Positions 1 to 5,705 of a stretch of 8,564 nucleotides of DNA are shown here, piece after piece. The notes below the pieces were generated by a model. It was not told where the DNA came from. It saw nothing but the letters and a program-made list of their open reading frames with translations, and searched no databases. Numbering within the stretch: position 1 is the stretch's first letter; every line of letters starts with the position of its first letter. Source of the stretch: Candidatus Rokuibacteriota bacterium (GTDB lineage Bacteria; Methylomirabilota; Methylomirabilia; Rokubacteriales; CSP1-6); NCBI GenBank assembly GCA_016179165.1, contig JACORX010000466.1, positions 1 to 8,564 of the forward strand, read 5' to 3'. The position numbers were made by a program, and so were the translations under genes.

Positions 1-12
1 GATGCGCACCGT

Positions 13-801
13 CTAGCCCCCCGTCATGGGCCGCTCGGCCAGGAAGAGGAAGCGCGAGAGGCTAAACAAGTAGCGCCCGTGGAGATCCTGGCCTCGGACG
101 TCGTCGGCCCAGGCCTGCGCCACGTCCTCGGGGATGCCCGCCTTGCGGCTCACGAAGCGCGCGACCACGTCGATCAGACGACCGCTGTCGGTGGTGTCGT
201 CCGGATGGAGGTTGACCAGCGGCACCACGGAGAGGCTCTTGAACGCGAAGCCGGCTTGGCCCAGGAGTCGCGGCAGCAGCGCGGGGAGGTGCGGGTGGAC
301 GAAGTGCGCCTCCCACGCCCGCAGCACGCGCGCCTGCCGGTCGCCGTCATCCGCTTGCCAGATGCAGGAGTCCCAGTCGCTGTCCATCACGATGAGGCGC
401 CCGCCAGGTCTCAGCACCCGGTGCGCCTCGCCGAGAGCCCGCGGCAGGTCGGCGATGTACTCGTAGACCTGGACCGCGGTCAAGAAGTCGAAGTGCTGCT
501 CGGGGAAGTGGAGCTCCACCGCGTTGCCGACGGCGAACTCCGTGCGCCCGGCCAGCGCCGAGCGGCGCGCGCGCTCGCCCGACATGGTGACCATGTCGGG
601 GCTGGTGTCGATGCCGACCATCCGGCCCGTTGGGCCGACGTCGCGCGCCAGCTCGCAGGCGAGGAGGCCGGGACCGCAGCCGATGTCGAGCCCGCGCTCG
701 CCGCGCTTGGGCACCACCTTGGCCCGGATGCGGGCGCGCTGTTCTACGAGGTCGGCCGTGGAAGAGGTCCGATCGAGGAGGGGAGCGCTGAAGGTCGTCA
801 C
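13..801 (-). CDS. Class I SAM-dependent methyltransferase (UbiE/Methyltransf_11-like)
   Basis: Predicted soluble cytoplasmic methyltransferase of 262 aa; the acceptor substrate cannot be told from the sequence. The Rossmann SAM-binding motif I is LDIGCGPG at residues 38-45. The acidic end of strand beta2 is GIDTSPDM (63-70), where Asp65 should bind the ribose. A post-I region (FAVGNAVELHFPEQHFDF) and the typical LRPGGRLIVMD motif follow. The C-terminal part (about 140-260) is rich in aromatic and His residues and probably caps the active site; I do not recognise a specific subfamily. The start is a GTG at 801-799 with no clear Shine-Dalgarno sequence. The N-terminal segment up to motif I is of usual length, so the start is credible. 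The stop is TAG at 15-13. The gene is transcribed divergently from the creatininase homologue, and no functional link between them is evident. A perfect inverted repeat lies inside the coding sequence at 578-600. Confidence 0.9.
   Translation of the reverse strand: MTTFSAPLLDRTSSTADLVEQRARIRAKVVPKRGERGLDIGCGPGLLACELARDVGPTGRMVGIDTSPDMVTMSGERARRSALAGRTEFAVGNAVELHFPEQHFDFLTAVQVYEYIADLPRALGEAHRVLRPGGRLIVMDSDWDSCIWQADDGDRQARVLRAWEAHFVHPHLPALLPRLLGQAGFAFKSLSVVPLVNLHPDDTTDSGRLIDVVARFVSRKAGIPEDVAQAWADDVRGQDLHGRYLFSLSRFLFLAERPMTGG
578..600. repeat. Perfect 11-bp inverted repeat with a 1-nt centre, inside the methyltransferase gene
   Basis: Arm CCCGACATGGT (578-588), single G (589), arm ACCATGTCGGG (590-600). 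The symmetry stops at 577/601. On the minus strand it encodes the P-D-M-V-T-M-S-G segment just after the ribose-binding Asp, a part of the protein that is ordinary for the family. The repeat may therefore be chance. It is longer than most symmetric sites expected in a window this size. Confidence 0.8.
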
Positions 802-856
802 GCGGGCACGCTAACAGCAGGGCCGGGCCCAGTCAAGGCTACCGGAAGTGCGTTGC

Positions 857-885
857 TTGACTTGAGGTGAGGGCGAACCTAGGCT
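857..885 (+). promoter_or_regulatory. Candidate promoter of the creatininase/propeller pair
   Basis: The divergent gap 802-885 holds TTGACT (857-862, 5 of 6 to the -35 consensus), a 17-bp spacer, and TAGGCT (880-885, a TANNNT -10 match). Transcription from this -10 would begin near 892, exactly at the ATG chosen for the creatininase homologue, so the mRNA could be leaderless. A GAGGTGA stretch at 864-870 resembles a ribosome site but lies 15 nt or more from either start codon. No clear promoter was found for the minus-strand methyltransferase in the same gap. Confidence 0.35.
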
Positions 886-891
886 GTGGCG

Positions 892-1701
892 ATGAGATCG
901 AGGGCGCTGGCGGCGGCCGTGTGCCTGATCCTGATCTGCGCGGGTCGCGTGTGTGCCCAGGCGCCTGATACCGTGCTCCTCGATGAATTGACCTGGACGG
1001 AGCTCCGCGACCTGATCGGGGCCAAGACCACGACGATCATCGTGCCGGTCGGCGGCACGGAGCAGAACGGCCCCCAGATGACGCTCGGCAAGCACAACTC
1101 GCGGGTGAAGATCCTGTCGGAAAAGATCGCGCGGGCGCTCGGCAACACGCTCGTGGCGCCCGTGATCGCGTACGTGCCGGAGGGGCGGCTCAGCCCGGCC
1201 ACGGGACACATGCGGTTCCCCGGCACGATCACGGTCCCGAGCGAGACCTTCCAGAGGGCCCTCGAGTACACGGCGCGGAGTTTCAAGCTCCACGGGTTCC
1301 GGGACATCGTGTTTCTGGGCGACCACGGAGGCACTCAGGCTGACCAGAAGGCGGCCGCCGGCCGGCTGAATCGCGAGTGGGCCGCGGCGCCCGTCAGGGT
1401 CCACGCGATCGAAGAGTACTACCTGGCTGCCGTCGTGGAGATTCCGCGTCTCCTCAGCGAGCGGGGTTATCGGAAAGACGAGCTGGGGCTCCACGCCGGG
1501 CTCACCGACACCTCGTTGATGCTGGCCGTCGATCCGCGCATGGTGCGGCCCGGGCGCCTGCGGCCCGATTCCTGGCCGCCGGGCGCGAGTGGCGTGTCGG
1601 GCGACCCGACCCGGGCCAGCGCCGAGCTGGGGCGGCTCGGCGTCGAGATGATCGTGACGCGCACGGCCGAGGCGATCAGGAAGTCGATCGCCCGGCGCTG
1701 A
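892..1701 (+). CDS. Exported creatininase-family (creatinine amidohydrolase-like) protein
   Basis: A 269-aa member of the creatininase/MftE amidohydrolase fold, probably periplasmic or secreted. Residues 1-22 form a signal peptide: basic start MRSR, a hydrophobic core, and a V-C-A cleavage motif before Gln23. Family landmarks are GGTEQNGP (54-61), GHMRFPGT (105-112), GDHGG (143-147) and HAGLTDTS (201-208). The canonical creatininase motif reads E-x-H-G-P-H-L-P-x-x-T-D. Here the ligand Glu is kept (Glu57), but the His is Asn59 and the Asp position is His68 (within GKHN); His145 is kept. Creatinine hydrolysis should not be assumed, and the substrate is unknown. The start could be ATG at 892 (AGG 8 nt upstream) or GTG at 886, two codons earlier; I prefer ATG. 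The gene is followed after 30 bp by another exported protein, suggesting one transcript and a joint extracytoplasmic role. Confidence 0.85.
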   Translation: MRSRALAAAVCLILICAGRVCAQAPDTVLLDELTWTELRDLIGAKTTTIIVPVGGTEQNGPQMTLGKHNSRVKILSEKIARALGNTLVAPVIAYVPEGRLSPATGHMRFPGTITVPSETFQRALEYTARSFKLHGFRDIVFLGDHGGTQADQKAAAGRLNREWAAAPVRVHAIEEYYLAAVVEIPRLLSERGYRKDELGLHAGLTDTSLMLAVDPRMVRPGRLRPDSWPPGASGVSGDPTRASAELGRLGVEMIVTRTAEAIRKSIARR

Positions 1702-1720
1702 CGCAGCACACCCCATTCCC

Positions 1721-1726
1721 GGGAGG
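1721..1726 (+). promoter_or_regulatory. Shine-Dalgarno sequence deciding the GTG start of the propeller gene
   Basis: GGGAGG ends 5 nt before the GTG at 1732. The alternative ATG at 1768 would give a more standard signal peptide length but has no ribosome-binding sequence, so the GTG is preferred. Confidence 0.6.
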
Positions 1727-1731
1727 CCTCG

Positions 1732-2283
1732 GTGCAGGTTGCGAATCGTGCTGTACGTCGCGCCGTCATGCGTGCGGGTCTCATGCTCGGATTGGCCGTC
1801 GCAGCGGGTTTCTCGGCTTGGTCCGCCGCGGCTCAGCAGGGGGCCCGTTCCATCGAGACGATTCCCGGTATGCCCCCGGTGGCCGACCGCAACAACCTCT
1901 ACAGCGAGACGCGCTCGGACAAGCTGAGCCCCGCTGTCGCGAAGGCGCTGCCGCGCGTGTACGTCCCGAATCTCAAGTCCAACGACGTCTACGTGATCGA
2001 TCCGGCGACGCTCAAGGTCGTCGATCGGTTCCGGGTCGGCATCAACCCGCAGCACATCGTGCCCTCGTATGACCTCAAGACGCTTTGGGTCACCAACAAC
2101 GCTGAAGGGCGCACCGACGGGAGCCTGACGCCCATCGATCCGGAGACCGGCAAGCCGCGCAAGTCGATCGCCGTCGACGACCCCTACAACCTGTACTTCT
2201 CGCCCGACGGGCGCTCGGCCATCGTGGTCGCTGAGGCGTTCAAGCGGCTCGACTTCCGCGATCCACAGACCATGGTCTTGTAG
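1732..2283 (+). CDS. N-terminal fragment of the beta-propeller gene (as the sequence stands)
   Basis: This is what would be translated if the TAG at 2281-2283 terminates: 183 aa with the signal peptide and about the first three blades, ending D-P-Q-T-M-V-L. A propeller cut in half would not close its ring, so a stable functional product is doubtful. Start GTG at 1732 with GGGAGG 5 nt upstream. Confidence 0.5.
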   Translation: MQVANRAVRRAVMRAGLMLGLAVAAGFSAWSAAAQQGARSIETIPGMPPVADRNNLYSETRSDKLSPAVAKALPRVYVPNLKSNDVYVIDPATLKVVDRFRVGINPQHIVPSYDLKTLWVTNNAEGRTDGSLTPIDPETGKPRKSIAVDDPYNLYFSPDGRSAIVVAEAFKRLDFRDPQTMVL

Positions 2284-2296
2284 AGCTCGCTTGCGG

Positions 2297-2311
2297 CGCC
2301 GCAGTGCGGCG
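2297..2311 (+). other. GC-rich hairpin just after the internal stop
   Basis: CGCCGC (2297-2302) pairs with GCGGCG (2306-2311) around the loop AGT, starting 13 nt after the in-frame TAG. An alternative 12-bp palindrome, TGCGGCGCCGCA, occupies 2292-2303. Such structures arise easily in GC-rich coding DNA; a role in stop-codon readthrough is only a possibility. Confidence 0.3.
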
Positions 2312-2382
2312 GGATCAACCACGCGGATTTCTCCATCGACGGCCGCTTCGCGATCTTCACCTGCGAGTTCCAGGGCAGTCTC

Positions 2383-2925
2383 GTGAAGATCGACCTGGTC
2401 GGGCGCAAGGTCCTCCCTTATCTCATGCTTTCGAAGGGCGGCATGCCGCAGGATATCCGCGTCTCTCCGGACGGGAAGACCTTCTATGTGGCCGACATGA
2501 AGGCGGACGGCATCTTTGTGATAGATGGTGAAAGCTTCAAGGAGACCGGCTTCATCCAGACCGGTATCGGCACGCATGGGCTGTACCCGAGTCGCGACGG
2601 CACGAAGCTCTACGTCGCCAACCGTGGCTCGAACCGTATCCGCGGCAAGCCGAACGGGAAGGGGAGCGTGTCCGTCGTCGACTTCGCCACCCGGAAGATC
2701 GTGGCCACGTGGCCCATACCCGGCGGGGGCAGCCCGGACATGGGCAATGTGAGCGCTGACGGAAAGGTCTTGTGGCTCTCAGGCCGTTACGACGGCGTCG
2801 TGTACGCGATCGATACCACGTCGGGCGAGGTGCGGAAGATCGCGGTTGGAAGGGAGCCCCACGGTCTCACCGTGTGGCCGCAACCCGGCCGCTATTCGTT
2901 GGGCCACACGGGAAATATGAGGTAG
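2383..2925 (+). CDS. C-terminal fragment of the beta-propeller gene (possible internal restart)
   Basis: The frame stays open after the internal stop, and the first plausible restart is GTG at 2383 (180 aa). It has no convincing ribosome site and no signal peptide, so it is most likely untranslated remnant or part of the full-length protein. It holds the last propeller blades, including GGMPQDIRVSPDG, YVANRGSN and the GGGSPDMGNVSADGK segment. It ends in TAG at 2923-2925. Confidence 0.4.
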   Translation: MKIDLVGRKVLPYLMLSKGGMPQDIRVSPDGKTFYVADMKADGIFVIDGESFKETGFIQTGIGTHGLYPSRDGTKLYVANRGSNRIRGKPNGKGSVSVVDFATRKIVATWPIPGGGSPDMGNVSADGKVLWLSGRYDGVVYAIDTTSGEVRKIAVGREPHGLTVWPQPGRYSLGHTGNMR

Positions 2926-2933
2926 CCGGGGGA

Positions 2934-2946
2934 GGCAGGAGCTGCC
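2934..2946. terminator. Weak hairpin between convergent genes
   Basis: GGCAG (2934-2938), loop GAG, CTGCC (2942-2946), within the 29-bp gap between the propeller stop and the KdpE-like stop. The stem is only 5 bp and no T-run follows on either strand, so it is at best a poor intrinsic terminator. Confidence 0.2.
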
Positions 2947-2954
2947 GCGGCGTC

Positions 2955-3647
2955 TCAATCGACTGCCAGCCGGTAGCCCACGCCAGGTTCCGTCAGGAGA
3001 TACCTGGGACGCGCCGGCTCGGCTTCGAGCTTGTGACGCAGGTGGGCCATGTAGATACGGACGTAGTGGGCCTGGTCGGTGTGCGCCGGTCCCCAGACCT
3101 CGCGAAGAAGCTGCTGGTGCGTGAGGACCTTTCCCGCGTGGCGGATAAGGATCGTGAGGAGCTTGTACTCGGTCGGCGTCAAGCGCACCTCCGTGCTGCG
3201 GAGGGCCACCTGGCGGCGGAGCAGATCCACGTGCAGCTCACCCACCTTGAACGCCGACTCGTCACCCTCGTGGGAGGCCCCGGCAGCATGCCGAAGCGCC
3301 ACCCGGATGCGGGCGAGGAGCTCGCCGGCCCCGAAGGGCTTGCTGAGGTAGTCATCGGCGCCGGCGTCCAGCGCCGTGACCTTGTCCCGCTCTTGGCCGC
3401 GCGCCGACAGGACGATGATCGGCACGGCGGTCCACTCGCGCAGCCGGCGGATGACGTCGATGCCGTCCACGTCCGGCAGTCCCAGGTCGACGATGACGAC
3501 ATCCGGCTGGCGTGAGCCCACTTCGACAAGCCCGTCGGCGCCCGTCGGAGCCTCGAAGAGGCGGTAGCCCTGTCCCGTCAGCGTGGCCCGGAGGAACCGC
3601 CGAATCTGCGGCTCGTCCTCGATGAGGACGACAACTGGATCAGGCAT
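2955..3647 (-). CDS. kdpE: KdpE-like OmpR/PhoB-family response regulator
   Basis: A 230-aa cytoplasmic transcription factor activated by phosphotransfer from a histidine kinase. The receiver domain (about 4-122) has the acidic pair Glu10/Asp11, phospho-acceptor Asp54 in VDLGLPD, Ser81 in VLSAR, and Lys103 in YLSKPF. The C-terminal winged helix (about 133-228) carries LTPTEYKLL, GKVLTHQQLLREVWGP, YVRIYMAHLRHKLE and the wing E-P-G-V-G-Y-R. These stretches track E. coli KdpE closely, including AGKVLT-QLL-VWGP and HLR-KLE-PARPR, more closely than they would PhoB or OmpR. Start ATG at 3647-3645 lies 8 bp inside the end of the kinase gene with no Shine-Dalgarno sequence of its own, pointing to translational coupling. 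E. coli KdpE activates kdpFABC. No kdpFABC is seen here, and the nearest transport gene is the divergent KimA-like permease, the likely target along with its own operon. Confidence 0.9.
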   Translation of the reverse strand: MPDPVVVLIEDEPQIRRFLRATLTGQGYRLFEAPTGADGLVEVGSRQPDVVIVDLGLPDVDGIDVIRRLREWTAVPIIVLSARGQERDKVTALDAGADDYLSKPFGAGELLARIRVALRHAAGASHEGDESAFKVGELHVDLLRRQVALRSTEVRLTPTEYKLLTILIRHAGKVLTHQQLLREVWGPAHTDQAHYVRIYMAHLRHKLEAEPARPRYLLTEPGVGYRLAVD

Positions 3648-5196
3648 CGGCGGGGAGCGGGGCCGGCGGCGGATCCGTGAGCGGCAGGGTGAAGAGGAAC
3701 GCGACGCCCCCTTCGGGCAGATTGTGCGCCGAGATGCGCCCGCCGTGGGCCAGAACGACCCCTCGGCAGATCGCCAGGCCGAGCCCGGCGCCTCGCCGAC
3801 CGTCGGACGCCGCTCGGTAGAACTTCTCGAACACGCGCGCCTCTTGACCCTTCGGAAGCCCAGGGCCGTAGTCCGCGACTTCCGCGGTGACGCTGCGGTC
3901 CGTCGCTGACACGATGATCCGGATCGCGCTATCCGGAGGGGTGTACTTGATCGCGTTGTCCAGCAGGTTCAGGAAGACCTGTTCGATGAGCACGTCGTCG
4001 ATCGCGACGAGCGGCAGGTCCGGCGGGATGCTCACCGTGACACGTCGCGTGCCCAGGCTCTTGGCCAAGCGTCCCAGCGCGGCACCCACGACCTCCTCGA
4101 GCGGGTGCCAGTCGCGGCGGAGTTGGAGGGCGCCCGATTCAAGCCGCGTCATCTCGAGCAGGTCCTGCACCAGCCTATTCAGCCGGTCGGCTTCATCCCG
4201 GACAGACTCGAGAAGCTCTTGCTGCGTCCGCTGATCGAGGCGTGACCCACTCTCGAGAATCGTCGTGGCAGCGCCCGTGATTGTGGCGAGCGGCGTCCTG
4301 AGGTCATGCGAGACCGATGTCAGCAGGGAATTCCGAAGGCGCTCCGTCTCGGCACGGACACGGGCTTCCTGGGCCTCGTCGGCCAACCGCGCGCGCTCGA
4401 CGGCAAGCGCAGTCTGGTTGATGAAGGTCTCGAGCTGGCGGAGAGAACCGGGCATCTTGAAGATGTCCCGCCGTCTGGGGCGGACGCTCACCACGCCGAG
4501 TGAACCGCGGTGACCAAGGAGGGGCAGGTGCACCGTACGCGCCGATGCCAGTCTATCAGTACCGAGCCCGGCCGGTTGACGGTGCTCGAGGGCCCACCGG
4601 CTCAGCGTGACCTCGTCCTGCTCGATCGGGAGCCCGCCCTCGCGGCGGGGAATCTGGAGCTGACCGTCGATATTGGCCAGGGACGCCGTAACCTCGGCTT
4701 CGAACACCTCTCCGATATGTCGCGCGGCAATCGTGACGAGATCCTCCACGGCGCCCGTTTGCGCCAGCTCCCGACTCATCGCGTAGAGCGCGGCGGTCCG
4801 CTCCTCGCGATGCTCGCCCGCCTCTGCCTGCATGCGAATGCGGGCCGTCAGCCCGCTGATCACGAGCCCGACGATGAGCATAACGGCGAAGGTCAGCGGG
4901 TACTGAGTATCGGCTACGGCGAATGTGAGATAGGGCGGAACGAAGAAGAAATCGAAGGCCGCCACGCTCGCGACGGAGGCCAGGACAGAAGGACCGCGAC
5001 CATAGCGGGCCGCGATGACGACGATGGCGAGCAGGTAGGTCATGATGAGGTTTGCAAGCTCGAAGAAGGGGAACATCAGCCAGGAGATGCCTGTGGCCAC
5101 ACCGACCGCGGCCACAGCTGTCAGGTAGCCGGTCTGAAGGAGGATGGATCTCGCGGTCAAGGGCGGTGAAGCGAGTTCGGGAGGATCCTTGCTCAC
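3640..5196 (-). CDS. Short KdpD-like sensor histidine kinase (DUF4118-GAF-HisKA-HATPase)
   Basis: A 518-aa inner-membrane kinase matching the C-terminal half of KdpD. Four membrane helices of the KdpD/DUF4118 type lie near 22-41, 47-63, 69-86 and 98-116, with the signature FDFFFVPPYLTFAVAD. A GAF-like region follows (about 145-265), then a dimerisation helix with phospho-acceptor His297 in SVSHDLRTPLATI. The ATPase domain has the N box N414 in LLDNAIKYTPP, G1 DYGPGLP (442-448) and G2 GAGLGLAI (469-476). E. coli KdpD is about 890 aa; the N-terminal KdpD domain (Walker motifs) and the USP domain are absent, and the gene begins just before helix 1. The upstream DNA encodes a different protein, not a remnant. 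Start is GTG at 5196-5194, sharing GTGA with the upstream stop. It should phosphorylate the overlapping KdpE-like regulator; the stimulus may be K+, turgor or something new. Confidence 0.9.
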   Translation of the reverse strand: MSKDPPELASPPLTARSILLQTGYLTAVAAVGVATGISWLMFPFFELANLIMTYLLAIVVIAARYGRGPSVLASVASVAAFDFFFVPPYLTFAVADTQYPLTFAVMLIVGLVISGLTARIRMQAEAGEHREERTAALYAMSRELAQTGAVEDLVTIAARHIGEVFEAEVTASLANIDGQLQIPRREGGLPIEQDEVTLSRWALEHRQPAGLGTDRLASARTVHLPLLGHRGSLGVVSVRPRRRDIFKMPGSLRQLETFINQTALAVERARLADEAQEARVRAETERLRNSLLTSVSHDLRTPLATITGAATTILESGSRLDQRTQQELLESVRDEADRLNRLVQDLLEMTRLESGALQLRRDWHPLEEVVGAALGRLAKSLGTRRVTVSIPPDLPLVAIDDVLIEQVFLNLLDNAIKYTPPDSAIRIIVSATDRSVTAEVADYGPGLPKGQEARVFEKFYRAASDGRRGAGLGLAICRGVVLAHGGRISAHNLPEGGVAFLFTLPLTDPPPAPLPADA

Positions 5197-5564
5197 GCCC
5201 CCAGTCTAGCGCCGGTCCGATGTCCATGGGACGCTGAAACCGGGGTGGCCGCGGCGAGCGAGGCCGGGGCGCTAGGTCGCGAAGGATGCTCAGGCCGGGA
5301 CCTGATTACACGCATCGTGAGCATCCCACGGCCGCGGGCGCAAACCTCGACTTGATCGAGCGCGGCCCGGTTCGCGCGCACCCACGACGCCATCGCACCG
5401 AATTCGGCGAGGACGATCGTGGCGTTTGCCGCGATCCTGAGGGGGAGCGGCGCTATCGTCAGCTCAATCATGGCGAGTGCCGTCGCCGTGACCGGAAGTA
5501 TTGTGAACAGGAGATTCCATCTCGGGCGTGGCCTGTGTGGAACCGCGTTCCGACTATCGCACAT
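5193..5564 (-). CDS. Small two-helix membrane protein, first gene of the KdpDE-like operon
   Basis: A 123-aa protein without a family I can name. A basic, proline-rich start (RPRPRW, 11-16) leads into a hydrophobic helix at about 18-38. A short PLPLR turn and a second helix (about 42-62) follow, ending in a basic SWVRANRAAL segment. Both helices contain an acidic residue (Glu34, Glu54). The tail (about 75-123) is basic and rich in Pro, Ala and Ser, and is probably disordered. I treat it as real for two reasons. Its TGA overlaps the kinase GTG (5193-5196, GTGA), a classic coupled arrangement, and it has the look of a designed membrane hairpin. The start ATG at 5564-5562 has GAGG about 10 nt upstream. 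Its place suggests an accessory or sensor subunit for the short kinase, or a small transporter modulator; both are inference. Confidence 0.65.
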   Translation of the reverse strand: MCDSRNAVPHRPRPRWNLLFTILPVTATALAMIELTIAPLPLRIAANATIVLAEFGAMASWVRANRAALDQVEVCARGRGMLTMRVIRSRPEHPSRPSAPASLAAATPVSASHGHRTGARLGA

Positions 5565-5578
5565 CGGTCATCCGCCTC

Positions 5579-5608
5579 ATGATCCGAGCGTGCCACGTGC
5601 ACCGTCAA
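5579..5608 (-). promoter_or_regulatory. Candidate promoter of the small-protein/KdpD/KdpE-like operon
   Basis: On the minus strand, TTGACG (5608-5603) is followed after 18 bp by GATCAT (5584-5579, 4 of 6 to the -10 consensus). A second -35-like TTGACA lies exactly 11 bp further upstream (5619-5614). Because the two copies form a direct repeat, they could be a regulator site rather than, or as well as, a -35 element. Confidence 0.3.
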
Positions 5609-5620
5609 GGCTGTGTCAAG
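5604..5620 (+). repeat. GTCAAG direct repeat with 11-bp spacing (candidate response-regulator site)
   Basis: Two identical hexamers GTCAAG at 5604-5609 and 5615-5620. Tandem half-sites one helical turn apart are the usual layout for OmpR/PhoB-family dimers. This pair is nearer the minus-strand operon and overlaps its candidate -35 region, so it could serve autoregulation. Confidence 0.4.
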
Positions 5621-5636
5621 AGACATGCGTTGACCA

Positions 5637-5653
5637 TAAAAACCGCGTAAAAA
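5637..5653 (+). promoter_or_regulatory. TAAAAA direct repeat with 11-bp spacing, KdpE-box-like
   Basis: TAAAAA occurs at 5637-5642 and 5648-5653 in the most AT-rich patch of this GC-rich window; the two 11-bp units agree at 8 of 11 positions. Read on the minus strand, the half-sites are TTTACG and TTTATG, 11 bp apart. The E. coli KdpE site upstream of kdpFABC, as I recall it, has TTTATA and TTTACA with the same spacing. If the permease transcript starts near 5702, the box sits at about -65 to -49, similar to the position of the E. coli box. Function is inferred. Confidence 0.45.
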
Positions 5654-5689
5654 TTGCCGTGGTGCGCTTCTACGCGGCCGCAATGCTGA

Positions 5690-5695
5690 TACGAT
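5690..5695 (+). promoter_or_regulatory. Candidate -10 element of the KimA-like permease gene
   Basis: TACGAT fits TANNNT. No good -35 lies 16-18 bp upstream, as is common for activator-dependent promoters. No Shine-Dalgarno sequence precedes either possible start codon, so the transcript may have almost no leader. Confidence 0.3.
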
Positions 5696-5705
5696 CGTGA
5701 CCGCC

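Larger units (their letters stand above)
1732..2925 (+). pseudogene. Exported YVTN/YncE-like beta-propeller protein, interrupted by an in-frame TAG
   Basis: Read through the stop, this is one frame of 397 codons. It has a signal peptide (residues 13-34, hydrophobic, ending S-A-A-A before Gln-Gln) and a run of propeller blades. Blade signatures include RVYVPNLKSNDVYVIDP (from residue 75), YNLYFSPDGR, DIRVSPDGKTFYVADM, GLYPSRDGTKLYVANRGSN and MGNVSADGKVLWLSGRYDG. The end, PQPGRYSLGHTGNMR, matches the usual end of this propeller family as I recall it. Codon 184 (2281-2283) is TAG, with no frame change before or after, so one base substitution (for example CAG or AAG to TAG) explains it. Such propellers are typically periplasmic; ligand or partner is unknown. 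The gene follows the exported creatininase homologue by 30 bp. Explanations are a recent nonsense mutation, a sequence error, or less likely readthrough. The absence of other lesions argues for a very recent event or an error. Confidence 0.8.

Noticed and set aside
79..870. A 263-codon plus-strand frame across the methyltransferase
   Set aside because: The opposite strand has the complete SAM-binding motif series; this frame has no recognisable domain and only mirrors the third-position bias.
2281..2283. Reassignment of TAG to an amino acid across the genome
   Set aside because: TAG is used as the ordinary final stop of the methyltransferase and of the propeller itself in this window.
811..2577. 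A 588-codon open frame on the minus strand opposite the creatininase and propeller genes
   Set aside because: It is a shadow frame caused by GC-rich codon bias. It lacks any family motif and is antisense to genes with clear signal peptides and domain signatures.
2772..3515. A 247-codon plus-strand frame running from the propeller end through the KdpE-like gene
   Set aside because: It is antisense to a full response regulator with every catalytic residue; no motif of its own.
5197..5564. A decayed N-terminal half of KdpD upstream of the short kinase
   Set aside because: The translated upstream frame is a two-helix membrane protein with no Walker motif or USP similarity, and it ends in a clean 4-nt overlap with the kinase start.
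5565..5705. A c-di-AMP (ydaO) riboswitch before the permease, as in Bacillus kimA
   Set aside because: The whole divergent gap is about 140 bp, and the likely transcript start leaves almost no leader. No riboswitch-like helix set was seen.
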